The position numbers were made by a program, and so were the translations under genes. The notes under the pieces were generated by a model that worked only from the letters and a program-made list of their open reading frames with translations, had not been told where the DNA came from and did no database searches. A stretch of 64,000 nucleotides of DNA from Paulinella micropora (taxonomy: Eukaryota; Cercozoa; Imbricatea; Euglyphida): the NCBI GenBank assembly GCA_009731375.1, contig BJOX01000150.1, forward strand, positions 524,811-588,810. Reading direction: 5' to 3'. Position 1 is the first letter of the stretch; each line of letters starts with the position of its first letter. Below are positions 1-11,561 of the stretch, in pieces.

Positions 1-39
1 GCATGTGCAGAAATGCATCAGCCATTGACAGAGAAGCAC

Positions 40-40
<1 letters not shown>
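1..40 (+). mobile_element. 3' end of a tRNA-derived SINE cut by the window edge
   Basis: The first 40 bases match the 3' end of the SINE copies at 34774-35043 and 21973-22242, including the stretch around CAGCCATTGACAGAGAAGC. An (ATT)n tail follows, as in the other copies. The tRNA-like head lies outside the window. Confidence 0.8.
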
Positions 41-126
<86 letters not shown>

Positions 127-136
127 GATTATTAAT
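38..136. repeat. (ATT)n microsatellite, SINE tail
   Basis: An almost perfect ATT run directly follows the SINE end and is probably the expanded tail of the element. From 137 to 616 the sequence is unique, and I see no supported gene in it. Confidence 0.9.
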
Positions 137-616
137 GATGAATAATAACTTTCCTTCTTATATACTTAATACTTCATCTTCCCTCTGAATTCTACGAGAG
201 GCAAGTTTCTGATACAATAGTATCAAGTTCAACTAAAAGATTGCGTAAAATTTTTGGAAAAAAAAAAGTGGGACGCCCCGCCCATGGCAGTGGTGATCGA
301 ACCTTCGAAAACTAGCCCTGAGGCACGGTCCGACATTGCGCTGACAAAGTGGTGGAGGCTGGAGCCGGCTTCGACAGCCTGGTCAGAGAAGTTATTCAAG
401 TATAGACAAACTTGTGACCATGGTATTAAACGAGGCCAGGAAAGCTTTTCGGCCATGAAAGTTAGACAGTCTTATGATATCTTTGCCAATGATGGGGAAT
501 CGGGTGGGATAGAGCGAAACGGAAAAATGCCTGCAGTACTTCTTTGAGAATAGACCACAGCCATGTCCTTAGCATGCCGGTATGTTAGATAACAGAGTCA
601 TCACTTCAGGGTATAC

Positions 617-1654
617 CTACCCGTAAGTGCGCTGCGTCGCCACGGCCGCGGATAAGCCTCCCCGCGCTTCAGCCATCGAGCTCACCCGCTCCCACCGGTT
701 CGAGGCCACATTGAACCGCTCCAAACGTGCCTCTTCATCCACATCCTCTCCGCCGCAACCTTCTATAGCGTACAACCAGCCGTCCAGCACCACAGCAGTG
801 TGACTACATCGCGCGCAGGTCATGGGAGCCACGTCTTCCCACCGGTTCAGCCTCGGGTCGAAACGTTCCACGGAAGACAAAATCTCACTTTCATCATTGA
901 CACCTCGCATAACATACAGACATCCGTTCAAGACCGCTGCTGCACCACAGCCTCGTGTGTGCTTCATGGGCGGCACCAGTTCCCAAGCATTGCGTACCGG
1001 GTCGTACTTTTCGGCCGTGCGCAAATCACCATCGCTATTTGTGCCTCCCAGCACGTAGAAGAAACCATCCAGCACCGCCCCTGCAGCAAAACTACGAGGG
1101 CAGCTCATCGGGGCCAACTCTGCCCACCTTTTAGCTTCAACATCAAAACAAGCCAACGAAGAGAGATCTTTCTACTTTGCGTCAACACCTCCTGCGATAT
1201 AGATCTTGCGCTCAATAGCACCTGCCGCAAACTGCGCCCGCGCTGCCGCCATTGGAACCCCCTCTGCCCAGCTCCCCTTCTTCGTACTGAACACCTCTAC
1301 TGCAGCTAAACTTAAACCATCATCACTGCATCCCCCGATCGCATATATCATGTCTCCCAACACCACACTTGAGAAGTCTTCTCGTGCCTTAGCCATGGGT
1401 GCCACCACCTTCCATCTGTCCTCTCTCGGGTCGTAACTCGCCACGGTCGACAAGACATCCTCATTATAGTCCCGTCCACCCATGACATAGATGCACACAT
1501 CACGCACCGGCATCATCTTGATCTCCTTCTGCACGACCACCGTCTCCTCCTTCAACAGCTCCACCCGAGTAGACACATGCTCCACCTCTACCTTGACCTC
1601 CAACTCGCTCTTCCTCTCCAGCTCCTGCAAAAACTTCTCGTGCTTGCCAAGCAT
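617..1654 (-). pseudogene. Kelch-repeat protein with one in-frame TAG
   Basis: On the minus strand a frame of about 345 codons carries six kelch repeats. Each has the pattern hydrophobic-Y-x-x-GG, then a Y/F-D turn, then W and P-M, for example IYVMGGRDYNEDVLSTV and FYVLGGTNSDGDLRTAEKYD. Six repeats fit one beta-propeller, a protein-interaction fold. The glycine pair is eroded in repeats five (YVMRG) and six (YAIEG). A TAG at 1174-1172 interrupts repeat three just after YIAGGVDAK, and the same frame continues with intact kelch sequence. The first ATG is at 1654, but the frame is open upstream for about 16 codons with helical sequence, so the 5' end may be missing. The frame ends with TAG at 619-617. 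It could be a nonsense-mutated gene copy, a readthrough gene, or a fragment carried beside the neighbouring retroelement. No BTB domain is visible. Confidence 0.7.
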
Positions 1655-1704
1655 GAGCAACAGATGAATAAGTTGCGCGCCGAGTGCCTCTGCTTCATCC
1701 GGGT

Positions 1705-1720
1705 CGCTTTTTTATATAGA
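1705..1720 (-). promoter_or_regulatory. Possible TATA box upstream of the kelch frame
   Basis: The minus strand reads TATATAAAAAAG about 55 bases upstream of the first ATG of the kelch frame. It is a good TATA match, but in AT-rich DNA this is weak evidence. Confidence 0.25.
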
Positions 1721-1751
1721 TAGGCTAGAGTTTAACTCAGAAGTATCGGCG

Positions 1752-4254
1752 TTGGTGTCCACGGTGGAGATGGAAGACTTGTCCACTGACAAGGTGTATG
1801 AGGTCAGCCACATTGAGGCGAGGGAGATGGCGAGTGCAGTCCGATATGACCGCACAGGTCTACGGTACAGTCCACAAGGCCTGGATCACGGGATATGTTG
1901 TGAGCTACATACTCAGGAGGACGCTGAGTGGTCCTATGAGGTATATGAGAATGCGAAGGCGAACATAAGAGGAAGAGGAGACGCAGGATGTTTATGCGGA
2001 GCCTCCTCAAGAGCGGAGAAGTGACCTAGACGATGACCCGGAAAGAATCGGGGTACGGCTAGAAGATGGTACTATCCATATAGCCTCGCCTACCGCATGG
2101 AGGCAACAACAGGCTCAAGATCCGGAGTTTAAGGAACTCATACAGTTATATCAGAACCCGGATGAGCTACGGATGACAAAAGCGATCAAAGATCAGATGA
2201 AGGAGATGGGATGGAGAGATGGTCTACTGTGGTACAAGGGCCTTCACGGTCGCTATGCGTCACAGCCGGACAAATGGACCCTTTGGGTACCGGAGAGTCT
2301 GAGACGATTTATATTTGTCGCAGCCCACAATTGCCCACTTTTGGCGCGTCCGGGTCGACAACGAACTCACATGTTCGTAGCGAGGCGATTCTGGTGGAAG
2401 AAGATGAAGGAGGAGATAGATCAGGCGGTGAATGCATGCGTCCCGTGCAAGATAAACAAAACACCACTGAAGGCAAATTTCGGTCTGATTGGCGAATTTC
2501 CTCTTCATGCGGGGATGTTTGAGTTTATACACATTGATCATGTGGGACCTTTCCCAGAATCGAAGGATGGTTACAAATACCTCCTTACGGCTATTGACAG
2601 AGCCACCAACTATGTGTGGATCATCCCTGTCAAAGACGTTACCGGCAAGACGACGGCCGAGGCGCTGATCGATAGGATCATCTCACAGATCGGAGTACCA
2701 AGAAAGATATGTTCTGATCGAGGCTCGGACTTTAATAACGAGGTCATCGACAAACTATCTAAGTATTACGGGATGAAATGGCAATATGTTACTGCCTATA
2801 ACCCGCGAGCAAATGGGAAAATCGAGCGGGTACACAGACCCCTCAAAGCCTCGCTAAAGATGTATTGCACGAAGAAGGAGAATCAAAGAGCATGGGTCGA
2901 GGCAGCACCATCATTTGCGTTTGCAATGAACTGTCTACCCTCTACGGCGTTAGGAGGCTCGAAGAGCTCAATCTCGCCATATCAGTTAGTATATGGGCGT
3001 GAGCCTGATATCCCGACTTCGCTCCTTCACCCAAAAGACACTTGGGCGGATGCGGATGAGTTGTTTGGGATGAGACTTAGAGTGAAGATGGAGGCGGAAC
3101 AAATAGTCAGGGCGCATAGAGAGGCGGAGCGCCGAAAGACTGATGCTGAAGGGGTGCGACAAGCGCACTTGGATCAGATCAAGTTCCAGGTCGGGGATAT
3201 TGTACTATTGTACCATCCTCAAGTCCCGAAGGGAGTCAGCTCTAAGCTGTTCACTCACTGGAAAGGACCTTATCAGATTATGGAACAGACGGGACCTCTG
3301 AATTACAAGATCAGGGGTAGAGGGAAGGTGCAAATTGTGAATGTAAGAAGGCTGATTAAGTATGATCCCTTCTTACTGGAAGATGAATCCGTTGAGGAGG
3401 CGTTAAAACGGATGAAGGATGATTTCAAAGAGGTGCCGCCCATCCACAAGGAGGCTGGCATAGACCAAGTCGATGCTTATCGGGCACCGATAGTTGAGAA
3501 GGAGGAGAGTGAGGTGGACAGTAAGGAGAAGACTGACCGCATAAACGCGGTGGGGACTCAGTCCAAGTCTCTGCGAGAGCATAGCGGAAAGAAGGAGAAG
3601 ATCACAGAGGCGCAGCTAAGGAGAGCGCGGAATGATCTTATCAACGACCAACCGAGGAAGGCGATGAGGTCGATGGGATCAAAGGACGTCCACCAGGAGG
3701 AGGAGGGGACGGACACCGACCCAAACGCGGGCAGCGTTGAGATTGTCCATGAGCGATGGAAGGAAGGCGATGCGATAGCAACCATCGCATGGGTGAAAGA
3801 TGCTTTCTATCTGATGAGACCAGCGGAACAACATGTCGCTGATGACACTCTCTCAGACTTATACTTGATGCGGGTCGTGGCGGTCCCACGACAGATGCGT
3901 GTCACACGGACACTCAAAATATCATCAGCCGCAAAGATAGTACAACCGATACTCCAGTTCTGGAGAAGTATGGACCCGGTTGAGGATCCAAAGGCAAGAC
4001 ATTATCTGCCAGTATATAAAGACGCAAAAAGTCTCGAGACATGGGATGATACAATTACTCCCAGAGACAAGGATTACACTGCGTGGACCATTCAGACACT
4101 GCCAAGAGGAGTGCTTGATGTCCCTTTTGAATTATCGTTGGGCGGAATCCCTAATAAGATCTGGGACATTCTCGAACAGTCAAAGTTCGATCTGACTTTT
4201 GTTGGTGGTCCTCCACCAGGCAAAGAAATCCGCGCCAGACGACGAAGGCAGTGA
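1752..4254 (+). mobile_element. Ty3/gypsy-type retroelement fragment (integrase half)
   Basis: The fragment covers the linker, integrase and C-terminal part of a pol polyprotein. An upstream frame at 1752-2024 appears to feed into the integrase frame, which opens after a TAA at 1966-1968. That implies a frameshift near 1960-1990. I find no gag, protease, reverse transcriptase or RNase H upstream, because the kelch frame lies there on the other strand. No LTR pair could be identified by eye. Confidence 0.7.
2173..4254 (+). CDS. Ty3/gypsy integrase with long C-terminal extension
   Basis: The product has 693 residues counted from the ATG at 2173, and the frame is open from 1969. Residues 52-92 hold the HHCC zinc-binding module (H52, H66, C89, C92). 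The catalytic triad is D122 (HIDHVG), D182 (CSDRGSDF) and E218 (NPRANGKIERVH), with 35 residues between D182 and E218 as expected for retroviral-type integrases. A GPY/F motif (WKGPYQI) lies at 363-369, where Ty3 elements usually have it. The role is insertion of element cDNA into the host genome. Residues 380-693 form a charged extension that I do not recognise. It includes an acidic, lysine-rich stretch and ends in a basic RARRRRQ. The stop is TGA. The integrase core is intact, although the element around it is incomplete. Confidence 0.85.
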   Translation: MTKAIKDQMKEMGWRDGLLWYKGLHGRYASQPDKWTLWVPESLRRFIFVAAHNCPLLARPGRQRTHMFVARRFWWKKMKEEIDQAVNACVPCKINKTPLKANFGLIGEFPLHAGMFEFIHIDHVGPFPESKDGYKYLLTAIDRATNYVWIIPVKDVTGKTTAEALIDRIISQIGVPRKICSDRGSDFNNEVIDKLSKYYGMKWQYVTAYNPRANGKIERVHRPLKASLKMYCTKKENQRAWVEAAPSFAFAMNCLPSTALGGSKSSISPYQLVYGREPDIPTSLLHPKDTWADADELFGMRLRVKMEAEQIVRAHREAERRKTDAEGVRQAHLDQIKFQVGDIVLLYHPQVPKGVSSKLFTHWKGPYQIMEQTGPLNYKIRGRGKVQIVNVRRLIKYDPFLLEDESVEEALKRMKDDFKEVPPIHKEAGIDQVDAYRAPIVEKEESEVDSKEKTDRINAVGTQSKSLREHSGKKEKITEAQLRRARNDLINDQPRKAMRSMGSKDVHQEEEGTDTDPNAGSVEIVHERWKEGDAIATIAWVKDAFYLMRPAEQHVADDTLSDLYLMRVVAVPRQMRVTRTLKISSAAKIVQPILQFWRSMDPVEDPKARHYLPVYKDAKSLETWDDTITPRDKDYTAWTIQTLPRGVLDVPFELSLGGIPNKIWDILEQSKFDLTFVGGPPPGKEIRARRRRQ

Positions 4255-5760
4255 CAAAGAAACTATTTTTCTTTATGCGTCACAAATAAACTGGTTGATT
4301 GCCCACGGCGTATCATGATTTGATCATGCATCATCAGTTATCAATATGAATATTAAAAAGACTCAGTGATATAACTTGGCATTCGATCGTAACATACGAG
4401 TGCGAAAGGTCGATCGACGATGATACTACACCGTATACGGGGATCGCTAGTGTATTGAGCGATGGTGTTCCCGGGTATGACCCTTTCCAAGTCCTGGGAT
4501 GATGTTCTCGAAAATGAAATGTTCTCTGAAACTTTCATTAAATTATTTTTTACGATAGATTATATACTGTCGTACCTGAGCACGGTCAATCTCTACTTGT
4601 GTCGGTATATCACAGGGTCGGGTACATACAGCTCGACTTCGGATATAGCTATTAGGACTGGCCCCCTAATACTATATCATAGGATATCCGCCTTATACAA
4701 GGGTATGTCATTGAAAAAGACAATGTACTTACGATCTCCCTGTGAATAATAATAATAATAATAATAATGATGGTGATAATGATAAGAAGAAGAAGGAGAT
4801 CAAAGGGGGAATTGTACTACAGCACCACGTTGCTTGTATTTTTTTATTAATAGTACGTTTGTTCTTGATATACTGCCGAGAAAAACAAACAAATAAAAAA
4901 AAAGAGATTGAGGGGAAGGAGTTCAAAAATCTACAAGAATGGCTGGAGAATCCGCTTTGACGTGCCGTATGAGGATATATTTATCGTCTTTTAGCGTCTA
5001 TCCGTGGGTCGATGCGCTGTGTGGCATGACTCCAAAGCGCATACTATTTGCAGAAAGAAATCAGAAGGTGTATGACGAAAATGCTATTTCCGTCATAAAA
5101 TCGGGAGGGGGTACTGTAGGCATCACCCCCCGGATAGCCGGTAAAAAGTACCTTTTCCTGGTGACAGGTGCACCAGCTTGTTTTTCAGTATTATTTGTCC
5201 GGATTGGAACTGATGCAATTTTATTCCTGGACTGTTGCCGTTTTCCTTTTTGGCTTCACTGAGCTAATATAACGAGACATCATTCTCATCTTTTGAGGAC
5301 TGTGTTTGGTTGTATTACCGACTTTTTACGAGCTATCGTTGGGGGCATTACAGCTCCTTTCAATTTTATTGTTGAAAATGACATAAAGTTTTTGTTTATT
5401 GTGATGCTATTCCAAGCCTCAGAACATGTGCACAGACCTCCTGAAATGCACACAAGGTCACGGCCTTCTTGAGTTTCATATTTCAAAAAATGTCTGACTT
5501 TACTACTACAAGTTTTTAGACAACCAAAAGTGAAGTTTAATAAGCCACAAAAAGTCAGGAATGTTCAACTAGCACGGTGAACATAGGAGTTAAATTAACT
5601 ACTTTCCAGCAACATTTAATGAATAAATGATACAACTCCTATGACGATTTTTTCCGATTTTTGGTTTGATTCATTACGACCGTGCCGGTTCAAGTTTTCA
5701 CCTTGAAGCGGCTCAGCATATACAAATGCTATTTCAATGAAAAGTATATACATATGTTCC
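4255..5760. other. AT-rich DNA, no gene seen
   Basis: The stretch is unique and AT-rich, with short (AAT)n around 4746-4770. The 3' LTR of the Ty3 fragment would be expected in its first part, but I cannot define it. No motif for the missing downstream half of the neighbouring reverse transcriptase (for example Y-x-DD) was found on the minus strand. Confidence 0.5.
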
Positions 5761-5767
5761 TTGAAAC

Positions 5768-6560
5768 TCAGTGAACTGAATTCTTACGTTCTTCATTCAT
5801 TATGTGTTCCTTACAGATACCCCGGGTGCGCTGAATTTCTTCGGACAGAATGATGGGCTTCCCCGTAGGGTCCGGCACCTTAAGTTTGAGGGGGGAGTCC
5901 TTGAACCGATGGCGGAGGAACCCAAACAGTTCGGGAAATTCGTCCTCCTTCGCAACCACATGGGAGTAAGCTTCGCAGATGTATGTGAGCTCCGCACGGT
6001 CGAACGCCTTGCGTATGTCGGTGGAAAAGATAATCAAAGTCTTTTTCCTGCCCGTTATTTTGGGGGCCACTCGTAGATCAGCCAGCATCAACCGTAACAC
6101 CATGTTCCATTCATCGCATCCGCTCACAGTCGTTGTGTTGGCCTTGGAGGTCTTCCGGATGCATCCTGTGTGGAGTTTGAAGGACTCTACCCGGTACGTG
6201 ACAAGTTTTTCGTACAGATTAAGGATTGCGTTGGATACTGTAATCCCACGCCAATCGGTCACGTTGGCGCCTGTCCCCGTACCTTTCCAAATCTGGCTGA
6301 GTATCCCGGCTTCCAATCTTTCGGCATTCGTCGCTCATTCCAGCAATTTGTGAAGAAAGCTCCCAAATGATCTTCGCGTCCTGCGAAAGGAATTTGAAGA
6401 TGTCAGGGGGGAATAGTCGGATCCCATCTTCCCCTGGGGCAGACCCCTTCTTTGCCTGGATGGCATGCTCCAGCTCTCCCAGGGAGAACGGTCGCCGTGC
6501 CAGATCGAGGGACTGCTCTCGGGATAGGGGTGGGGGGAGACACTTGTAGATTGTGACTAA
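5768..6560 (-). pseudogene. Reverse transcriptase domain, truncated and frameshifted
   Basis: The N-terminal half of a LINE-type reverse transcriptase is readable across two or three frames. It includes FSLGELEHAIQAKKGSAPG followed by EDGI (the usual K-APG-DGI block), then MPKDWKPG, then TDWRGITVSNAILNLYEKL (the W-R-G-I-x-V/L block). Next comes FSTDIRKAFD, motif A with the first catalytic aspartate. Sequence similarity ends after a stretch resembling the residues before motif B (about 5800). Motifs B and C and the thumb are absent. Confidence 0.8.
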
Positions 6561-6619
6561 TTGCTTGACACGGTCCCCGGAATACGGGATTCCTTGAAAG
6601 GCTCAATAAGGTAGGGACG

Positions 6620-7823
6620 GCCGTTGGAATCGCGGGGCGGGTTTATACGAAGCTTCTCCCAATCCCTAATTATAATCTTCTTTAGGCGATTCGCCCGCCG
6701 CAGGACAGCCCATTTGGCGAGGCGGTCTGCAAACTCATTAAGTCGGAACGCACTCGAAGCTTTGCTCTTGATGTGACTTCACCCAGTGGAAGGAAATCGG
6801 GGCCGTCTGCATGTGGAAGCGAAAGATAGCGTCCCAGATGGGTGGCTTCGCGCGCTTTTTGAACAGTTCATGGGCCTCTCCTTCCAGGTTCGCGTCAGTG
6901 AGGGCCCGGTAGTCCGTGAATACATGTACACGTCGAGGCTTCCATTCCATCTCTCTGATGAATTGAAGACCACCGGCCATAACTGCCAGTACTTCCTGTT
7001 CCCCACTAGTGGCTGGGTTATCAGCGTTCCCATAGATCATAGCGATAATCTCATTACTGTAGAAAAGGAAGGCTCCAAAGCCAGCCGCGTTACCAAGTTC
7101 GGGAAAGCAAGATCCATCGGGGACGAGGATAGCGTCATATGGGGACAGAGATTCCGGGGAAAGCTCCTCGGGCCGATCAAGCCGCGGGGCCAGGCGAGAC
7201 ACAGGGAAAAGCTCCTGGAATTCGGCAGGGAGAAGGCTGAGCCGCAAAGCGAAGGCGTTGGATTGAAGTCTGATGATAAGTCCCCGGGTGTCGGCCCCAT
7301 CAGGCAGGTGAATCCCCAGGTACTCCCAGGCCTCTGCTTCCAGGAATTCCATGAGTTTGGGGACTAGGTCGATGGGTGGAGCTACATAGTCGTCTTGAAA
7401 GGGGAGGTTGGCCACCGTCCACCGCTTGCTCTCCTCGGAATTACGGTTTGGCCTCCGTTCGCTGTCATCGTCAGGCGGGAACTGAACTGTGTACTGGCGA
7501 AGAGTTGGTGCCGTGCAGGCGTCAAGGAGGGAGCGCGTCCGCTTGACTGCTCCCTGTAACGCAGCCTCGGCGGTGGACTGGATATGAGATTCCGTCTCGC
7601 TGGGGGAATGGTTGAGGAGAGGATCAGTCTCCGCGGTCCCTCGGAATTTCAGGGCCGTGAACTTCCCCCTGTCGATCTTCTCACCCGGCTTGAGGATCGG
7701 CGCTCGGAACCTATCGCTCCCCAGCAGGAGCTCTCGTTGGTTGTATTTGGCCTCCTCTGGTGGGATCCAGATGGTAGCTCCAGGCCCCAACACTTGGTGA
7801 AGCCGGCGCTCCTCATCCACCAA
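6620..7823 (-). pseudogene. RNase H domain of the LINE-like element
   Basis: The frame 7823-6738 (361 residues) ends in a type-I RNase H domain: D236 in ILVPDGSCF, E277 in SGEQEVLAV, D304 in VFTDYRAL and a late WVKSH. The last active-site block, NEFADRLAK, lies in another frame just after the TAA that closes this one, so a frameshift sits near 6750. RNase H removes the RNA strand during reverse transcription. The first 225 residues are not recognised. The frame is open upstream through a TAG at 7862-7860, joining the 8468-7863 frame. The RNase H tail leads within about 150 bases into the RT domain. Confidence 0.75.
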
Positions 7824-7859
7824 GCTGGAGACGCGGGTGCGGTAGAGGTCAGCATAGTG

Positions 7860-8468
7860 CTACCGGAGAGCCTCCGGAGGGGGAGTCTCCATGGCCGAAT
7901 CCGACTGGACGTGGAGGAGGAACTTGTGCTGGTTCCGGTCAAAGGCTTGGTTTTGGAGGAGCCTATTCGGCCGCTTGGACTCCCGTTTGGCACGTTTGAT
8001 TTCCTCGAGACGAAAGTTGATCTTGCGTCTGGCCTTGGCTAGGACTTTCAGCGCGTCAGGGAGCAGAGAAGATAAGTCTAGCGGGTCAGCCGACCTTGGC
8101 TCTTCCAGGATGTGCCCGACCAGCTCCCCTTCCATTCGCATTGTATGGCAAATATTTAACCATAGCCTGGTCAGGTGGGAACCTGGATCTCGCGGGATCC
8201 TTCTCTGAAGGGCTCTCGTGATGGACTGAAGGGCAGTTAACATGCGGGGGCCCTTCGTAACCTTCCGCCTAGACTTAGGAGGTCGTGGATGCCTCCTACG
8301 GAGCGGTGACGGAAGCGACTGAGCGATCTGGTTAGCAAGTGGCGGGGCAGGAACAGGGGCAGCAGGAAGAGCAGCTTCACTAACTTGTGGTCCGGCAGCT
8401 ACTGCAGCTTGGATGGCCTGTTTCAATGTAGCCTGGGGGGGGTTGGGCCGCCTGCAGGCTCTCCGCAA
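7860..8468 (-). pseudogene. Basic linker region of the LINE-like polyprotein
   Basis: The region has 202 residues, alanine/proline-rich at first and then basic and helical (RRKINFRLEEIKRAKRESKR). It is in frame with the RNase H frame across a single TAG, with sensible sequence on both sides (EALR before, HYADLYRTRV after). It overlaps the frame at 9438-8380 near a run of eight C residues at about 8438, where the coding frame probably switches. No known domain is seen. Confidence 0.5.
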
Positions 8469-8639
8469 CGCTCAGCTGAAAGCTGTCGTGTTGGGCCTGT
8501 GTCCACCTCTTGGGCTCCACCAGTGACGGCGGGGGAAGTCCAGGTTCTACCGGTGCTGCGTTGTCCAAAGGGTCCGCCTCCCTCCCCACCGGGCGCAGGG
8601 GGGGGGGGGGGGGGGAGGGGNNNNNNNNNNGAAGGGGTG

Positions 8640-9438
8640 GTGGACTCGGGACAGGTTCGCCACGTCCGGGCGGGGAAGAGGGAGGGGGAGCAGTAGGAAC
8701 GTCATTGGGAAAGAAATGATGCTCCAAACGAGCGCGGGCGATGTCAATCCTGGCCTGTATCCATCGTTGCAGAGGGGGAGGGGGGCCTCTAACCGGTGTG
8801 TTTCGATGGACTCCACTTCCGGCTGATGTGGGCCAATGAGGCAAGGGCGTTCTCCTCGTCATTGCTGTCCGTCCATGGCATCCCACTCTCCTCGGGGTTG
8901 TCCAACGGGTTTTCCCCCTCCTGGGTACCCCATGGATGGCGCTGATAACGACCCAGGCAGAGGCACTGGCGTGGACCAAGTCGGGTCGGAAATACTCTTC
9001 AGGGCCATAGGGACCAATGGGGGTGGAGAGCTCTAGGAGACCATCACGAGCACCGACGTCGATATAAAGCAGTGTGTGCAGCAGAATCGCTTTGAGGCGG
9101 TTGTAATGCACAGCAGGTAGAGAGATGCCAAGCGGGCCCGTGAAGCGGGGCGAAAAATCTCCCTCGGTGGCAATGGAACGAAAGCGGGCTAGGCGATGAA
9201 GCAGGATGCGTCCCTTAATTTCCTGCGCCCAAACAATGAGAACCTGCGGACGACGGCGTTGGACATACCGAAGCACCTGGGGGGAGGAAAGTGAGAACCA
9301 AGAGGACAGGAGCATGAGGCTCCCGTCCTGGACTATCGACTCCATCGCCTTAGTTGTCCTGTCAGCCAAAGGCTTCCGAGCTCGAAGGAGAAGCTGGGCT
9401 CCAAAGGAGGGGATAAGAGGAAAATTTGGCGTAACCAC
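8640..9438 (-). pseudogene. Unrecognised middle part of the LINE-like polyprotein
   Basis: The frame contains conserved-looking hydrophobic sequence such as RPQVLIVWAQEIKGRILLH and HYNRLKAILLHTLLYIDVG, then turns proline-rich at a poly-G/C stretch and a 10-N gap (8621-8630). It overlaps the upstream frame (ending 9362), so a frameshift joins them. No family was recognised. Confidence 0.45.
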
Positions 9439-11440
9439 TGGTTGACTGCTCCTTGTGACACCCGGGGCGCAGCGGGAGGGTCAACTTTTTGCGGCGGGAA
9501 AGTGAGGAGTGGCTCTCGTACGTGCGCAGAAAGCGAAAGGACGTTGGTGCCTTGGAACCTCTCCAAATTGTATCGAAGGGAGGCAAAGGCAAGTGTGGCC
9601 TGGGCACCTCCACGTAACCCTTCGTGAGACTGCGTGAAGTCCTGAACCACTTAGCAGGTGGCTGAGGAAGATGATCCCGTATGCCTCGCTTGTATACCTT
9701 GAAGATAGTTGAGAAATCAAGAGGAGAGGAGGAGGGGACAGGGTTTCGAGAGCGGAGACGACGTTCGATGGATAGCCCTTGCCCAAGGAGGGAGAGCGCC
9801 CGAGAATGGAAGGAAGCTGCGTTGGTGGCATGCTCATTCCTCTTGTCATCTGCAATTTTTCGTAGGTTCCGAATAATATTGCGGAGGCGCTTTCGGTACT
9901 GTCGATTAGTCCTGGAGGCAGAGCTCAGGCTCAGGACCGGGCGCTGAACGGCAGGGAAAGGAAGCCTGACTGTATCGGGATCCGAAGGAACAGGCCTTCC
10001 CATCTTGTGACCATGGTGATCGAGGAGGAGGGACGGGAGGAAGGAAACATTGCGGTGCACGGACCGTAGGGAGCAGAGATTGAGTAGCCCCTCGGGGCGA
10101 TGGATGTCAAGCAGAAGGCATTCTGCATGCTCACTGATCGCACGATTCTGAACTCCTTGACTTCCTCCGCAGTGAGCACCGAGGAAAGGGCCAGGGATAG
10201 GACAAGCGAGACGCCACCTGTCCAGGAGCTCGGCTAAGGGAAAAGGGGTAGGCTCGTCGTCGCGGAGAGAAAGAGAGAGGGGAAGGGCCCATGAAAAAGA
10301 TTGAGAGTCAGTGGAGCAGAGACTGCAAGTAGTGGTCGTAACTACGTGAGAAAGCCAGGATTCTATCGAAACTTCTCTCGGGAGGAAGGTAATGCCAGCG
10401 TCTCGGAATAACAGTAGTAGGCCCCGGACTGCCAATCCAGTGTCTCCTCCATCCAGGGGGTCCGTGCTAGGGAGAGCGTTGCGTAGGACCACTGGGTAGT
10501 TGAACCAGGCACAGGACAGTGATCTGAGTTCGTGCACGGTGTCCCCCACCGGGGGATCAGCCATAGTATTAATGATTGCACCGATAGCAGTCATCAGGCG
10601 CACAACCATGGTCCTGGGTGGGCGCGCCAAAGCCCAGTTCCGGAGGAAGGTGGAGAGTTTGGGGAAGGAGGAAAGTAGTTGGACCGCGCTAATTAGAAAA
10701 CAGTATAGGTTATCCGGGTTCTTAATATCCCTGTAAGGGAGAGAAGGCGGTACCGCAAGGGCTTTGAGGGTGCCGACCGGCCGGCACTTTCCCTTGGTGA
10801 TAATGCCAACCCCGGAATACTAGTCCTGATCTTTAATAGCCAACTTACTATCCGGGCTGAGACCAGGGCGTGTGGGCAATTCGGGAGTATCACCAGGTCC
10901 TCTTTTCCCGAAGCGAAGGGGGCGAACTGTGGCGGGATCACTCTCGTAGAAACCAACCATCTCGTCATCCTGTCCGGTAAGGATCCACTGCAGCTGGTGA
11001 GCGAGTTGCAGTTCAGCCCTGCCGCATTGCTTGGAGGTCCCGCCGATCGTAGTAGTATCATTCTCGAGCTGTGTTTTTTGCGCGAGGGCGGAGGGTTCCC
11101 TGGACTTGAGATGGAAAACTGAACACAGCGATTTTTTCCGGGGACGGCGAGGAGGGAGAGGGGTTGCTAAGCAACTTACGATCCTGTGCAGGGTTGCAGA
11201 GGAAGTTCGTGCTCTGCGCGGCTCCACCTCTTCCCGCGTCCTTTCCAGTGATCCAGGAGCTTCGACTGTGGCAGGCAGAGATACTGTGTGGTCCTGTCCG
11301 TCCAGGCGTTGTTGTGCCACAGATAGGCAGGTAGATGGACCTTCTGGTGAGGGAGACTGCTTAGCATTCTGTAGCGTATCTCGACGCACATCTGCTGGTG
11401 AGTCTTCTTCTGTAGCCTGGGCCTGACCACAAGGGATCAA
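9362..11440 (-). pseudogene. Long N-terminal part of the LINE-like polyprotein
   Basis: A single frame runs from 11440 to 9362, broken only by a TAG at 10822-10820. Readable sequence lies on both sides of it (AIKDQD before, YSGVGIITKGKCRP after). It includes a short CxxC element (CSLC) and a basic stretch around 9900. I do not recognise a domain, and no AP-type endonuclease signature is visible. Confidence 0.5.
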
Positions 11441-11561
11441 AATGTGTGGGATAGGTGACGCTCCCTGCTGCGGTGGGGGGGGGGGGGGGGNNNNNNNNNN
11501 NNNNNNNNNNNNNNNNNNNNNNNNNNNNNNNNNNNNNNNNNNNNNNNNNNNNNNNNNNNNN

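Noticed and set aside
254-547. 97-codon plus-strand frame
   Set aside because: No recognisable domain or codon signature; likely chance.
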